Source of the DNA: an uncultured Prevotellaceae bacterium
GTDB taxonomy: Bacteria; Bacteroidota; Bacteroidia; Bacteroidales; Bacteroidaceae
DNA: 64,000 nucleotides
Assembly: GCA_902784615.1 (NCBI GenBank)
Contig: CACZVN010000012.1
Coordinates: 26,867-90,866 of the forward strand
Direction: 5' to 3'
The notes beneath the pieces are model-generated. The model did not search any database and was not told the DNA's origin. It worked only from the letters and a program-made list of their open reading frames with translations. The translations under genes and the position numbers were made by a program. Below, one piece after another: positions 51,972 through 60,668 of the stretch (positions are counted from its first letter, which is position 1; the number at the start of each line of letters is the position of its first letter).

Positions 51972-54005
51972 ATGAATAACACTAAGCTTATGAATGAAAC
52001 AACTAAGGTCTTAATGAATTATCTCTACCGCCATGAGCGGAAGGAGAAGTGTGTAACGCTCGAAAATGTGCTCGACTGGACGCGCGAGGGCAAATACCGT
52101 CACAGGGCAGTAGAAAAACTGCCGAAAGTGATGCCCGCCATCGGCGAAAAGGGCAGTTATACGGGTCTGGTGCTGCTCTCCTTCAGGATAGAGGAGGGTA
52201 TAGAAACACTCGAAAGGCTCCGCAAGGTCGTGAACCTGTGGGAACAGACGCTGATGTCGTTCGTGGGCACCAGCGGACAGTCGCTGAAGGTGCTCATACC
52301 CTATCGTCTCGTGGGTGACGGACTCCCTACGGCGGCCTCGCAAGTGGCTCTGTTCCAGCAATATGCATACAAACGGGCAGCGGAATATGCCCTGGCCTCG
52401 ACAGGTGTCAAGGTGGAAGAGACGATTCATGACGGCACGGAACATTTCCTCATTTCCTACGATCCGAAGGCCTACTACAATCCTGAGGCCAAGGCTATTG
52501 AGATGACACAGCCCACGGAGCCGCTGACGGAAGGGTCGGCACAGGTGATCAGCCAACCGGAAGAGGCGACACTCGATACGGAGATCCTGCCAGGCTATAC
52601 CCGAAGGGAGATGGATGCCACGAAGTACAATTTCATCTGCCGAGAACTGGCCTACGGCAAAGGTATGGACAAGGAGGAGTACCTGATGAGGCTGGCCACC
52701 GAGTGCCGCAAGGCGGGCATTGACCAGGAACTGGCTACGAAACTCACCATCTCTAAAGGGATGTTCTTCCAGAAGGACATCCTCGTGCGCTCCACCTTCA
52801 GCGCGGCCTACGAGAAACACCCGTTGGGAATGGCAAACCCCATCGAACGCTCACTGATGCACCAGCAACTGCTCGAGGAATTCCTGAAGCGCCGTTATAT
52901 GTTCCGTAGGAACAAGGTGACGGGCGACATCGAGTATCAGGAGAAACACCGTTACCAACTCTCGTGGAAGCCGCTGACCCAGGAGGTACAGAACGATATC
53001 AACAACGAGGCTATCCGCGAGGGTATTAAGGTGTGGCCCAAGGACTTAGAGCGCATCCTCGTCTCTGAGCGGATCAATGAGTACGACCCCGTGCGCGAGT
53101 GGCTTTCCGCCCTGCCCAAATGGGACGGCAGGGATCGACTCGGTGAGTTGGCAGATCGTGTGAGGACCCAGACCCCGGGCTGGCGCGAGAACTTCAAGAT
53201 CTGGATGCGCTCGATGGTGAGTCAGTGGCGTGCTGGCAAGGATGCCCTCTATGGCGCACAGATGGTGCTGATGATGGTGGGCGCGCAGGGCACCCGCAAG
53301 TCTTCCTTCATGCGGATGCTGCTGCCACGCGAACTGATGCCGTTCTATATCGACCGCATCGACTTCACCAATAAGAAGGAGGCGCTCAGGGCGCTTTCCC
53401 GTTTCCTGCTCATCAATATCGATGAGTACGACCAGATCTCGAAGTCGCAGACGGCTTTCCTGAAACACCTCATCCAGCGTACGGACGTGAAGGAGCGCAA
53501 GCTGTATTCGACCACTTTCGAGCAGAGTCAGCGCTTTGCCGCCTTCTGTGCCACCACCAACTCACTGGTGCCGTTGAAAGACGACAGTGGTTCGCGCCGT
53601 TATCTCGTGGTCGAGGTGAACGAGGTCATCGATACTGACACGCAGGGCGACAAGGCCATCGACTATCCACAACTCTATGCGCAGATCGTCGATGAGATCG
53701 AGCATGGTGAGGAATATGCCTTCACGGGCGATCGCGAACAAAGGATCATCGAACAGAATGCCGACTACTACGAGGTGCCCAATATGATTGCGCTCTTCGA
53801 GGATCTGTTCCGTCAGCCCCAGGCGGGTGATGAGGTGTTGCTGTTAAGTCCCACGGAGATACTTGAACGTATCCGCAACCAGAAGAAGACGAATGTCGTA
53901 ACCCAGGCAAACGCCACACTCTTAGGTACTTACCTCCATCGGAAGGGTTATGAGAAGGGTAAAGGAGAGAAGCGACGTTGCTATCTGGTGGCCCAGAAAA
54001 TCTGA
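51972..54005 (+). CDS. BT4734/VirE-type protein with VapE-like ATPase and DUF3874 domain
   Basis: 677 residues. The N-terminal BT4734-like domain (about 15-170; YTGLVLLSFRIEEG, FVGTSGQSLKVLIPY) precedes a linker and a VirE/VapE-type P-loop ATPase: NEYDPVREWLSALPKWDG, Walker A in VGAQGTRKSSFMRMLLP and Walker B in LLINIDEYDQ, then ATTNSLVPLKDDSGSRRYLV. The C-terminus (TQANATLLGTYLHRKGYEKG) fits DUF3874. These proteins occur in Bacteroidetes genomic islands, usually next to an HU-like gene, as here. A primase-helicase or phage-satellite origin is possible. Confidence 0.88.
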   Translation: MNNTKLMNETTKVLMNYLYRHERKEKCVTLENVLDWTREGKYRHRAVEKLPKVMPAIGEKGSYTGLVLLSFRIEEGIETLERLRKVVNLWEQTLMSFVGTSGQSLKVLIPYRLVGDGLPTAASQVALFQQYAYKRAAEYALASTGVKVEETIHDGTEHFLISYDPKAYYNPEAKAIEMTQPTEPLTEGSAQVISQPEEATLDTEILPGYTRREMDATKYNFICRELAYGKGMDKEEYLMRLATECRKAGIDQELATKLTISKGMFFQKDILVRSTFSAAYEKHPLGMANPIERSLMHQQLLEEFLKRRYMFRRNKVTGDIEYQEKHRYQLSWKPLTQEVQNDINNEAIREGIKVWPKDLERILVSERINEYDPVREWLSALPKWDGRDRLGELADRVRTQTPGWRENFKIWMRSMVSQWRAGKDALYGAQMVLMMVGAQGTRKSSFMRMLLPRELMPFYIDRIDFTNKKEALRALSRFLLINIDEYDQISKSQTAFLKHLIQRTDVKERKLYSTTFEQSQRFAAFCATTNSLVPLKDDSGSRRYLVVEVNEVIDTDTQGDKAIDYPQLYAQIVDEIEHGEEYAFTGDREQRIIEQNADYYEVPNMIALFEDLFRQPQAGDEVLLLSPTEILERIRNQKKTNVVTQANATLLGTYLHRKGYEKGKGEKRRCYLVAQKI

Positions 54006-54084
54006 CACCCTCCTGTCACCCTTGACACCCTACAAAAAGGGTGCAGATGTCCTGTATATCGGACTTCTGTCACCCTGACACCCT
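54002..54084. repeat. Right inverted repeat of the VirE-type unit
   Basis: CTGACACCCTCCTGTCACCC to CACCCTGACACCCT; includes the stop codon of the VirE-type gene. Confidence 0.75.
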
Positions 54085-54117
54085 AAAACATGAAATATTA
54101 TACATTAAACATTAAGA

Positions 54118-54438
54118 ATGAAATACCAACTGAAGAAAGAGACCAAGCCGACGCTCTCCACGTTTGTCAAGTACAAGGCCGTCGCGAGTCACTACCAGAC
54201 CGTCGAGACGGAGCAATTGATTGAAGAGGTATGCGCGAACGAACCTTATAGTAAGGGCACCGTCGAGGCTGTGGCGTGGAAGCTCGCCAAGGTGGAGATC
54301 GAGAGCGACAAGGTGGATGCCCCCGAGGACTTCAAGCCCAGCAAGCATATCAAGGGCGTCCGTCTCCACTTCCTCCCAGAGAGCACCAAGGGCAGACCCG
54401 AACTCTACAAAAAGATCAAGTTCGAGAAAGAGGTGTAA
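54118..54438 (+). CDS. HU-like DNA-binding protein, copy 2
   Basis: 106 residues, nearly identical to the copy at 36335; it lacks the four residues LMKL (KLAKVEIES instead of KLAKVLMKLEIES). Begins MKYQLKKETKPTLSTFVKYK and ends YKKIKFEKEV. HU-like genes commonly follow BT4734/VirE-type genes, so this copy is in the usual position and may be the parent copy. The beta-arm region seems short here too. Confidence 0.72.
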   Translation: MKYQLKKETKPTLSTFVKYKAVASHYQTVETEQLIEEVCANEPYSKGTVEAVAWKLAKVEIESDKVDAPEDFKPSKHIKGVRLHFLPESTKGRPELYKKIKFEKEV

Positions 54439-54478
54439 TCTCCTAATTTATCGAAACAAATTCAAAATAAAAACAAAT

Positions 54479-54571
54479 ATGAAAGAACAGATGATAACTA
54501 CAGAGCGAGTCTTCGGTATCTTCAGTGAACTGAACTGGAAAGTTCTTATAGAGTTATTAAAGCGATTATAG
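54479..54571 (+). pseudogene. PepD remnant copy 2 (30 codons)
   Basis: MKEQMITTERVFGIFSELN is joined directly to WKVLIELLKRL, that is, the first 19 residues and the last 11 of pepD with everything between lost. The flanking DNA is almost identical to 36661-36763 and 37189-37226. Confidence 0.82.
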
Positions 54572-54865
54572 ATGGCATGGAAACTGAAATATCGCTGTAA
54601 GGCCTGTGGCTATGAGGCTGAGGTGTATGAGGGACGAGGGCTGTTTCGTCAGCAAATTACGCCGATGTCCTGCCCAGACTGTAAGACCATCCAGAACATT
54701 GTGGTGGGTGGTATCATAGCCGACGTGGCACCATCTTATAGAAGCGAGGTGGGACGTCTGTGTCTGCAGTGTGGCAGCGATAACATCCGTATATGGGACA
54801 TGAAGACCTGCCCCAAGTGTCAGGGCGAAATGGAAGATACGGGAGAAAAGGAGTTTTGGACATGA
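54572..54865 (+). CDS. Small zinc-ribbon protein
   Basis: 97 residues with four CxxC pairs: YRCKACGYEAEV, MSCPDCKTIQ, LCLQCGSDN and KTCPKCQGEM, so two zinc ribbons. Starts right after the pepD remnant stop. Function unknown; nucleic-acid or protein binding is possible. Confidence 0.78.
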   Translation: MAWKLKYRCKACGYEAEVYEGRGLFRQQITPMSCPDCKTIQNIVVGGIIADVAPSYRSEVGRLCLQCGSDNIRIWDMKTCPKCQGEMEDTGEKEFWT

Positions 54866-54940
54866 GACCATGCCCAGATGGATGGCATGCAAGCCTGCCG
54901 TTTCCTGAATAACTTGCAGCACGAGATATCCGTTAGATAA
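54866..54940 (+). pseudogene. Chloramphenicol acetyltransferase-like C-terminal remnant
   Basis: The frame reads DHAQMDGMQACRFLNNLQHE and ISVR before TAA, the C-terminal active-site region of CAT-like enzymes (HHxxxDG). Compare HHVQMDGGQAAKFLQRLQDE in the intact gene at 61368. The rest of the gene is gone. Confidence 0.65.
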
Positions 54941-55010
54941 TAAATATTTGGATTATCTGTAATTATTTCACTTTTTCTGCGACTAATAGGTCAAACGAAA
55001 GAGTTAAACA

Positions 55011-55502
55011 ATGGAAACAAAAGAATTAGAGAAAGAATTCCTGAGCATGATCGAGGAGCAGAAACGTACCATCTACAAGGTGTGTTACATGTATGCCAAT
55101 GATCAAGACGACCTGAACGACCTGTTTCAGGAAACGGTGCTAAACCTCTGGAAGAGTTTTCCTCGCTATCGTGGCGACAGTTCTCTCAACACTTGGGTAT
55201 ATCGCATTGCCATGAACACCTGTATCTCGTTCTTGCGTCACTCTAACACTCGCCCGCAGACCGTTCCTATGACGGCTCAGATAGCAGGCAGCCTGGAGAC
55301 CGACGAGGAGACAGAAGTAAGGCTCAAGTATCTCTACAACCTCATCAACCAACTGGGGAAATTGGAACGCGCGCTGATCCTCCTTTGGCTTGAAGAGCGT
55401 AGCTATCAGGAAATGGCCGATATACTCGGCATCTCTAAGGCCAATGTAGCCGTTAAACTCAATCGTATTCGAGAGAAATTAAAGCAAATGTCTAACAGTT
55501 AA
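55011..55502 (+). CDS. ECF-type RNA polymerase sigma factor
   Basis: 163 residues. Region 2 (DQDDLNDLFQETVLNLWKSFPRYRG) and region 4 (ERALILLWLEERSYQEMADILG, SKANVAVKLNRIREKLKQ) are clear. It is followed 11 bp later by a membrane protein likely to be its partner. No classical anti-sigma zinc motif is present in that partner. Confidence 0.93.
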   Translation: METKELEKEFLSMIEEQKRTIYKVCYMYANDQDDLNDLFQETVLNLWKSFPRYRGDSSLNTWVYRIAMNTCISFLRHSNTRPQTVPMTAQIAGSLETDEETEVRLKYLYNLINQLGKLERALILLWLEERSYQEMADILGISKANVAVKLNRIREKLKQMSNS

Positions 55503-55513
55503 ATTGTAAGATT

Positions 55514-56122
55514 ATGGAACTTGACGATTTGAAGACCAGTTGGAACGCTCTTGATAAGCGTCTGGCAGAAACAGAAATAGTGAATATGCGTATGGTTAAG
55601 GAGATGGTGTCTCAGAAGACCAAGTCGGCTTTTAACGGCATCGTGGGGCACAACCTCTACAACTTCGTAGTAAGCCTTGTTATCATAGGTTTTGTTTTCC
55701 CATACGTCTGGATACATACCCCCATCTCTACCACATCGTTTGTGATTGTTGAGGCTATTATGCTCATTGGATTGATTCCAGTTGTAAGAAAACTCTTGCT
55801 GTTGTCTAAGTTCGATGTCGATGGTAAAAACGTAAGCGAACTCAACCGCTTGGTATTGAAATACAAGAAGGCTTGTCACGACGATCCTTATTGGACTATC
55901 ACAGGTGTAACTCTTGGCTTTGTTGGCTTCTACATCTCTGAGCTTGGTTTCAATACAGCTATCGACTATGGATTCAGCAACCGCGTATGGGTAGTAGTTG
56001 GCCTCACCTTGCTCACCTTCGCTCTAGCTTTTGTTATCGGATTGTGGCAGCGTCGCCGTCACGCCCAGCAGATGCAGGAGATAGAGCGCGGACTGGAAGA
56101 GCTAAAGGAATTTGAAGAATAA
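55514..56122 (+). CDS. Four-helix membrane protein, putative anti-sigma partner
   Basis: 202 residues: N-terminal cytoplasmic helix (MELDDLKTSWNALDKRLAET, typical of Bacteroidetes ECF-adjacent proteins), then four membrane segments, and a C-terminal coiled coil (RRHAQQMQEIERGLEELKEF). The regulatory role is inferred from its place behind the sigma gene. A strong hairpin terminator follows. Confidence 0.7.
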   Translation: MELDDLKTSWNALDKRLAETEIVNMRMVKEMVSQKTKSAFNGIVGHNLYNFVVSLVIIGFVFPYVWIHTPISTTSFVIVEAIMLIGLIPVVRKLLLLSKFDVDGKNVSELNRLVLKYKKACHDDPYWTITGVTLGFVGFYISELGFNTAIDYGFSNRVWVVVGLTLLTFALAFVIGLWQRRRHAQQMQEIERGLEELKEFEE

Positions 56123-56166
56123 GTTTTTATTATAGTTTTGTTAATATCAAGTTAGAATGAAACTAA

Positions 56167-56208
56167 AATGCAGCATTCGTCGCGATGATGCGTGCTGCAT
56201 TGTTTTTT
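56167..56208 (+). terminator. Rho-independent terminator after the sigma factor operon
   Basis: Stem AATGCAGCA (56167-56175) with TGCTGCATT (56193-56201) followed by TTTTTT. Confidence 0.85.
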
Positions 56209-56211
56209 ATT

Positions 56212-56278
56212 CATTCGTCACAGAATCGTGCAGATTATCCCAAAAATTTGGTAGATTGCACAACTAAGTATAATTTTG
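56212..56278 (+). promoter_or_regulatory. CATTCGTCACAGAAT element and promoter of the PNPOx-like gene
   Basis: CATTCGTCACAGAAT at 56212-56226, ATCCC 20 bp on, AATTTGG (-33-like) at 56245-56251 and TAATTTTG (-7) at 56271-56278. Confidence 0.68.
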
Positions 56279-56308
56279 CAACGTCAAACAATAAAACAAA
56301 ACATAAAC

Positions 56309-57043
56309 ATGGATAAAGAAACAAAATTCTGTCAGAGTTGCGGCATGCCGCTGACTGACGAGGTTCTCGGCACCAATGCCGACGGTAGCAAGAACGAAGA
56401 TTATTGCATGTACTGCTACAAGGATGGAAAATTCTTGCAGGATTGCACGATGGAAGAGATGATCGAACATTGTGCCCAATTCGTGGGCGCAGTAAACGAG
56501 GGGTTGGAGAAACCCATCACCAAAGAGGAATATATCGGTATGATGAAAACATATTTCCCCCAGTTGAAGCGTTGGCGCAAAACGTTGAATGTTAGTAACG
56601 ATGAAGTCATGAATGTCAACCCCGCTTTGGCAGGCATTAAAGAACTCATTGCACAGATGGCCGACTCGCTGCCCATTGCCTATATCTCATCCGTTGATCA
56701 AGAAGGTTTTCCTTGGTCCAAAGCTATGTTGAAACCACGCAAGCGTGAGGGTATCAAGACCTTCTACTTTACAACCAATACATTCTCAATACGTGTGGCT
56801 CAATACAAGGCTAATCCCAAGGCCAGCATCTACTTCTGCGATGTAAAAGGGTTTAAAGGTATGATGCTTCGTGGTACAATGGAGGTGCTGACAGATGCCA
56901 AGAGCAAGGAGATGATTTGGCGCGAGGGTGACGAGCAATACTATCCTGAGGGCGTAACCGATCCTAACTATTGCGTCTTGAAGTTCACCGCCACCGACGG
57001 CCGTTTCTATAGCGACTTCTATCCACGTAGTTTTGTGATTTAG
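56309..57043 (+). CDS. Zinc-ribbon + pyridoxamine 5'-phosphate oxidase-family protein
   Basis: 244 residues. The N-terminal 'putative zinc ribbon' domain (FCQSCGMPLTDEVLG, EDYCMYCYKDGKF) is followed by a helical linker. From about residue 120 a FMN-binding split-barrel domain follows (IAYISSVDQEGFPWSKAMLK, TFYFTTNTFSIRVAQYK, IYFCDVKGFKGMMLRGTMEV). I chose ATG 56309 (MDKETKF). Likely a general flavin-dependent oxidoreductase or stress protein; the substrate is unknown. First gene of a four-gene run. Confidence 0.85.
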   Translation: MDKETKFCQSCGMPLTDEVLGTNADGSKNEDYCMYCYKDGKFLQDCTMEEMIEHCAQFVGAVNEGLEKPITKEEYIGMMKTYFPQLKRWRKTLNVSNDEVMNVNPALAGIKELIAQMADSLPIAYISSVDQEGFPWSKAMLKPRKREGIKTFYFTTNTFSIRVAQYKANPKASIYFCDVKGFKGMMLRGTMEVLTDAKSKEMIWREGDEQYYPEGVTDPNYCVLKFTATDGRFYSDFYPRSFVI

Positions 57044-57051
57044 TAAAAGAT

Positions 57052-57546
57052 ATGCAAACAAAAGCATTAGTCATTATTGACATCCAGAACGACATCACCA
57101 AGCACTATCGCGACATCATTGACAACATCAATGCTGCTGTCGAATGGGCTGTATCTGAGGGTATGCACGTTGTCTATATCAAGCATAATAACATCACTGC
57201 AGCTACACGTACCTTCAAGCCTGATACTCGTGGCGAAGAGTTGGCACCAGAACTGAAGGTGGTTTCAGACAATATCTTTGTGAAGACAAAGAGTAACGCA
57301 TTGACGAGTGAGACGTTTGCCACATTCATTGCTGAAAATGGAATCACAGAGTTCTATGTTACTGGTGCTGATGCTACCGGCTGCGTGAAGTCCACATGCT
57401 TCAATATGCGAAAAGCCGGCTACACGGTACACGTCCTCTCTGACTGTGTCACCAGCTACGATCTGAAGAAACTGCCTGAGATGTTTGCATACTACGCCAA
57501 GCAAAGTTGCGAAGTGATTACTTTAAATGAAATAATATATGAATGA
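57052..57546 (+). CDS. Isochorismatase-family cysteine hydrolase
   Basis: 164 residues. Catalytic triad pattern: Asp in LVIIDIQNDI, Lys in FVKTKSNALTSETF, Cys in YVTGADATGCVKSTCFNM. Similar to nicotinamidase-like hydrolases. Substrate unknown. Follows the PNPOx-like gene by 8 bp and overlaps the next gene by 8 bp. Confidence 0.9.
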   Translation: MQTKALVIIDIQNDITKHYRDIIDNINAAVEWAVSEGMHVVYIKHNNITAATRTFKPDTRGEELAPELKVVSDNIFVKTKSNALTSETFATFIAENGITEFYVTGADATGCVKSTCFNMRKAGYTVHVLSDCVTSYDLKKLPEMFAYYAKQSCEVITLNEIIYE

Positions 57547-58183
57547 GACGAATGCAATAATATATATACATGGCAAAGGCGGCAGTGCAATGGAAAGTGA
57601 GCACTATAAGCTACTATTTCCTAATTGCGAAGTGATAGGCTTAGATTATCAGACTTTCTCTGACCTAAAAGGTACAGAGTGTGGCGTTGCAATCACTCCC
57701 TGGGATACAGGTAAAGAGATTTACGATGCCGTAAAAGAACTGAAAAGGAGATTCGAAAACATTATCCTGATTGCCAACAGCATCGGGGCATTTTTCAGTA
57801 TGAATGCAGGCATTGATGAGATGATTCTGAAAGCCTTTTTCATCTCTCCTATCGTGGATATGGAGAAACTGATTACCGACATGATGAAGTGGGCCAATGT
57901 CACTGAGCAGGAGTTGGAATCAAAAGGCATTATTCATACCGACTTTGGTGAAGAACTGTCGTGGGAATACCTGAACTACATCAGAAGCCACCCTATAGAA
58001 TGGCGTGTGCCAACGAAGATTCTGTACGGCAGCAAAGATCATTTGATGTCTATTGAGACCATTACCGACTTTGCCAATAAGCATCAAGCCACTCTAACTG
58101 TCATGGATGGCGGCGAGCACTGGTTTCACACAGAAGAACAGATGGCATTCTTGGATAATTGGATAAAAGGAGTAGAAGTCTGA
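57539..58183 (+). CDS. Alpha/beta hydrolase
   Basis: 214 residues. IIYIHGKGGSAMESEHYKLL (oxyanion HGKGG), nucleophile Ser in ILIANSIGAFFSMNAG, Asp in YGSKDHLMS, and His in MDGGEHWFHTEEQ. Cytoplasmic esterase or hydrolase of unknown substrate. Overlaps the isochorismatase-like gene. Confidence 0.85.
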   Translation: MNETNAIIYIHGKGGSAMESEHYKLLFPNCEVIGLDYQTFSDLKGTECGVAITPWDTGKEIYDAVKELKRRFENIILIANSIGAFFSMNAGIDEMILKAFFISPIVDMEKLITDMMKWANVTEQELESKGIIHTDFGEELSWEYLNYIRSHPIEWRVPTKILYGSKDHLMSIETITDFANKHQATLTVMDGGEHWFHTEEQMAFLDNWIKGVEV

Positions 58184-58229
58184 AAACAATTTTGTATCTT
58201 TGCAGTGTCATTGCAAACATAAAGAGATA

Positions 58230-58757
58230 ATGAAAAAATCGATTATCATATATGGTAGCCAGTATGGCACAACTAAGCGGTATGCCGATCGCTTTTCAGA
58301 AATAACAGGGATAGAAACCGTTAGTTATCAGGAGTCTAAGAATATTGACAGGTATGACCGAATTATCTTCATGGGTGCTCTCTATGCAGGTAGTGTCCTA
58401 GGGTTAAAGAAGACGATCAGCAAGATGTCCCCCAAGCAAGAGCTGGTTATCGTCACGGTTGGCTTGGTTGACCCGATTGATCCAGAGAATATTGACTACA
58501 TTCGACATTCCATCAAAGAGAGGATTCCTGCAGATCTCTACGACGAAACGAGAATATTCCACCTCCGTGGAGCCATTGACTACAGCCAACTTAGCCTGAA
58601 GCATCGGATGATGATGGCGGTTATTCACTCGAAATTATCAAAGATGCCAGAAGAGAAGCTTAACGCCGAGGCAAAGACCATTCTTGCCACATATGGCAAA
58701 AAGGAAGACTTCGTCGATTTCAAATCATTGGAGAAACTTGGAAGTGTGATACAATGA
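58230..58757 (+). CDS. Flavodoxin-domain protein (HemG-like)
   Basis: 175 residues. FMN loop SQYGTTKRYADRF near the N-terminus, then MGALYAGSVLGLKKTISKM and LRGAIDYSQLSLKHRMMMAV, as in flavodoxin-type protoporphyrinogen oxidase-like proteins. I chose ATG 58230 (MKKSIIIYGSQYG). A -7 TATCTTTG lies at 58194-58201, so it may have its own promoter. Confidence 0.85.
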   Translation: MKKSIIIYGSQYGTTKRYADRFSEITGIETVSYQESKNIDRYDRIIFMGALYAGSVLGLKKTISKMSPKQELVIVTVGLVDPIDPENIDYIRHSIKERIPADLYDETRIFHLRGAIDYSQLSLKHRMMMAVIHSKLSKMPEEKLNAEAKTILATYGKKEDFVDFKSLEKLGSVIQ

Positions 58758-58821
58758 ATTGGAATATACGCTTGGATAATATAGGATCAGAAATGAAGAT
58801 GTCAAATGATAATAAAGTAAT

Positions 58822-60642
58822 ATGAAAAGAACGATATTATATTTCTTTTTATTCGCGCTGTTGTTGGTCAACTGTGGCAACCAGCCTCAGACACTCAGTG
58901 AATTGAAATCAGAGTACGTGACTATCGACGATAGTATTCGCGTACATTATAAAATATGGAATAAGTCGGCTGGCACTGATGCCAAGACCATCTGCTTTGT
59001 TCACGGCTTCGGCTGTGATATGAACACTTGGGAGAAGCAGTTCGAGGCATTCCGTGATGAGAAAAATCAGCAACTCGTATTCATCGACCTACCAGGCTGC
59101 GGACAAAGCGACAAGCCCCATGTGGACTACACGCTCGACTTCTTTGCCCATGCCATTGATGAAGTGCTGAATTCAAATGGTATTAAGGATGCCGTCTTCG
59201 TAGGTCATAGTCTGGGAACGCCTGTATGCCGTCAGACGCTGTTGACGACAGCTCACAAAGGCGCTTTGGTCGATGTTGATGGTGTCTATTGTTTCTACGA
59301 TGGCACGGAAACACCTGAATATGTAGAGGCAGTCAACCAGTTCGGCCATGCTTTTGATGGCGAGAACTGTCGCGAGGTTATCACAGGTTTTGTATCCTCG
59401 TTGGCAGGCAAGGATACACCTCAGGAGATCAACGACTATGCCATGTCTGTGATGCCCGAAACGCCACAGTATGTAGCTTCGAACACCATGCAGCATTTGA
59501 TTGAAAAGAAGTGGTGGAACAATCGCCAGATCTCTTTGCCTGTGATGGTTATCTGTACGCAGAACAGTGGTCTTGATCTTGACAACAAGCAGAAGATGGA
59601 GCGTTTGTATCCCAATCTCGACTATACCGAACTGACCACTTGCGGACACTTCATCCACATGGAACTGCCTGATAAGTTCAACGAGAAGCTGAAGGCTTTC
59701 ATTGCTTCGCAAATTCCTAACAAACAAGCAGACGATGCCCATATTTTGTTTGAGATTCGCCCTGAGGTGAACTATGTTACCCATCTCTATACGCTTGCAG
59801 GGCTAGGATTTTCTGATGAGGAATACGTTACGAGATATGGCAATACGCTCCCCAAGGCTGCTGTCGATACCCTCCAGAAATACAAGGATTATCTGACGTT
59901 CGGACAAAGTGAAGGCGGTATGTTGGCAGGTTCATTCTTCTTTATGGTCTCAGCAGATACATTTGCCAATGCTGATAGCCTTCAGGAAGTGATGGACAAA
60001 TACCAGGAGATGGCAAAGAGCTATAACTCACCTGCCGACATCATGAACATAGCCAATGCCATCGCCAAAGTGTATGTCGATAACTACGACAACTATCTCA
60101 AGACTGTCTATCCTCAAGCGAAGAAAGACATGGAGAAGCGCCAAAATCTGCTAAGTCAGCACATGCAGAACCATTCTTTCGTCAAGGATTGGGAGCGCGT
60201 TACTGGTTATCAATGGCATCGTGGTGATTATCATTGGCTATTGTATCGTGCTGGCGCAAAAGGCCCGTCGTACAATAACCTGAACGAGAACACCAATACC
60301 GTCTATTACAATCAGTCACTGGATTATCAGCTCTCGATGTTCAGCCATGAGTTTGGCATTTTCCTGATGCAAGACAGCATTGATCCTATCGTAGAGGAGA
60401 TGAAGGAGTACACTCGTTCTCTAAACTCGAAGAAAGACCTGACATTCGTACCCTGGAGTGCTTTCGAAAGTCTAGCTTGTTGGTATAATTGCAAGATAGC
60501 AGGCAAAGAAACCGAGGATTATCGTAACTTTAGCGAAGCTGACGTGAAGACTTTCTGCCAGATTTATGACCGTCTCTCTGCAACGGGCATCACAGGCCCC
60601 GCAGAGCTGTATCGCAAAGGAATTATGGAATATTTGAAATAA
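58822..60642 (+). CDS. Lipoprotein: alpha/beta hydrolase fused to an unknown C-terminal domain
   Basis: 606 residues. Lipobox LLVNCGN. The N-terminal half is an alpha/beta hydrolase (FVHGFGCDMNTWEKQF, VFVGHSLGTPVCRQ with nucleophile Ser, TTCGHFIHMELPDKF with His). From about residue 305 an unfamiliar region begins: FEIRPEVNYVTHLYTLAGLG, MLAGSFFFMVSADTFANADS and SMFSHEFGIFLMQ, which may be a DUF4932-like, metal-binding domain (HE). The two halves are separated only by a short linker. The role of the second half is unknown. Confidence 0.8.
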   Translation: MKRTILYFFLFALLLVNCGNQPQTLSELKSEYVTIDDSIRVHYKIWNKSAGTDAKTICFVHGFGCDMNTWEKQFEAFRDEKNQQLVFIDLPGCGQSDKPHVDYTLDFFAHAIDEVLNSNGIKDAVFVGHSLGTPVCRQTLLTTAHKGALVDVDGVYCFYDGTETPEYVEAVNQFGHAFDGENCREVITGFVSSLAGKDTPQEINDYAMSVMPETPQYVASNTMQHLIEKKWWNNRQISLPVMVICTQNSGLDLDNKQKMERLYPNLDYTELTTCGHFIHMELPDKFNEKLKAFIASQIPNKQADDAHILFEIRPEVNYVTHLYTLAGLGFSDEEYVTRYGNTLPKAAVDTLQKYKDYLTFGQSEGGMLAGSFFFMVSADTFANADSLQEVMDKYQEMAKSYNSPADIMNIANAIAKVYVDNYDNYLKTVYPQAKKDMEKRQNLLSQHMQNHSFVKDWERVTGYQWHRGDYHWLLYRAGAKGPSYNNLNENTNTVYYNQSLDYQLSMFSHEFGIFLMQDSIDPIVEEMKEYTRSLNSKKDLTFVPWSAFESLACWYNCKIAGKETEDYRNFSEADVKTFCQIYDRLSATGITGPAELYRKGIMEYLK

Positions 60643-60668
60643 TTGGCTTTACCATTATCTGACAAAGA

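Larger units (their letters stand above)
51717..54084. mobile_element. Putative mobile unit: VirE/BT4734-type gene bounded by ~85-bp inverted repeats
   Basis: The left end (51717-51801, AGGGTGTCAGGGTGACAGAA, CCGATA, ATCTGCACCC, AAGGGTGACAGGAGGGTGAC) reappears inverted at the right end (54002-54084). The order is the same, including the CCGATA and ATCTGCACCC blocks. Only the gene at 51972-54005 lies between. No transposase, integrase or obvious target duplication is visible, so mobility is inferred from the repeat structure. Confidence 0.6.
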
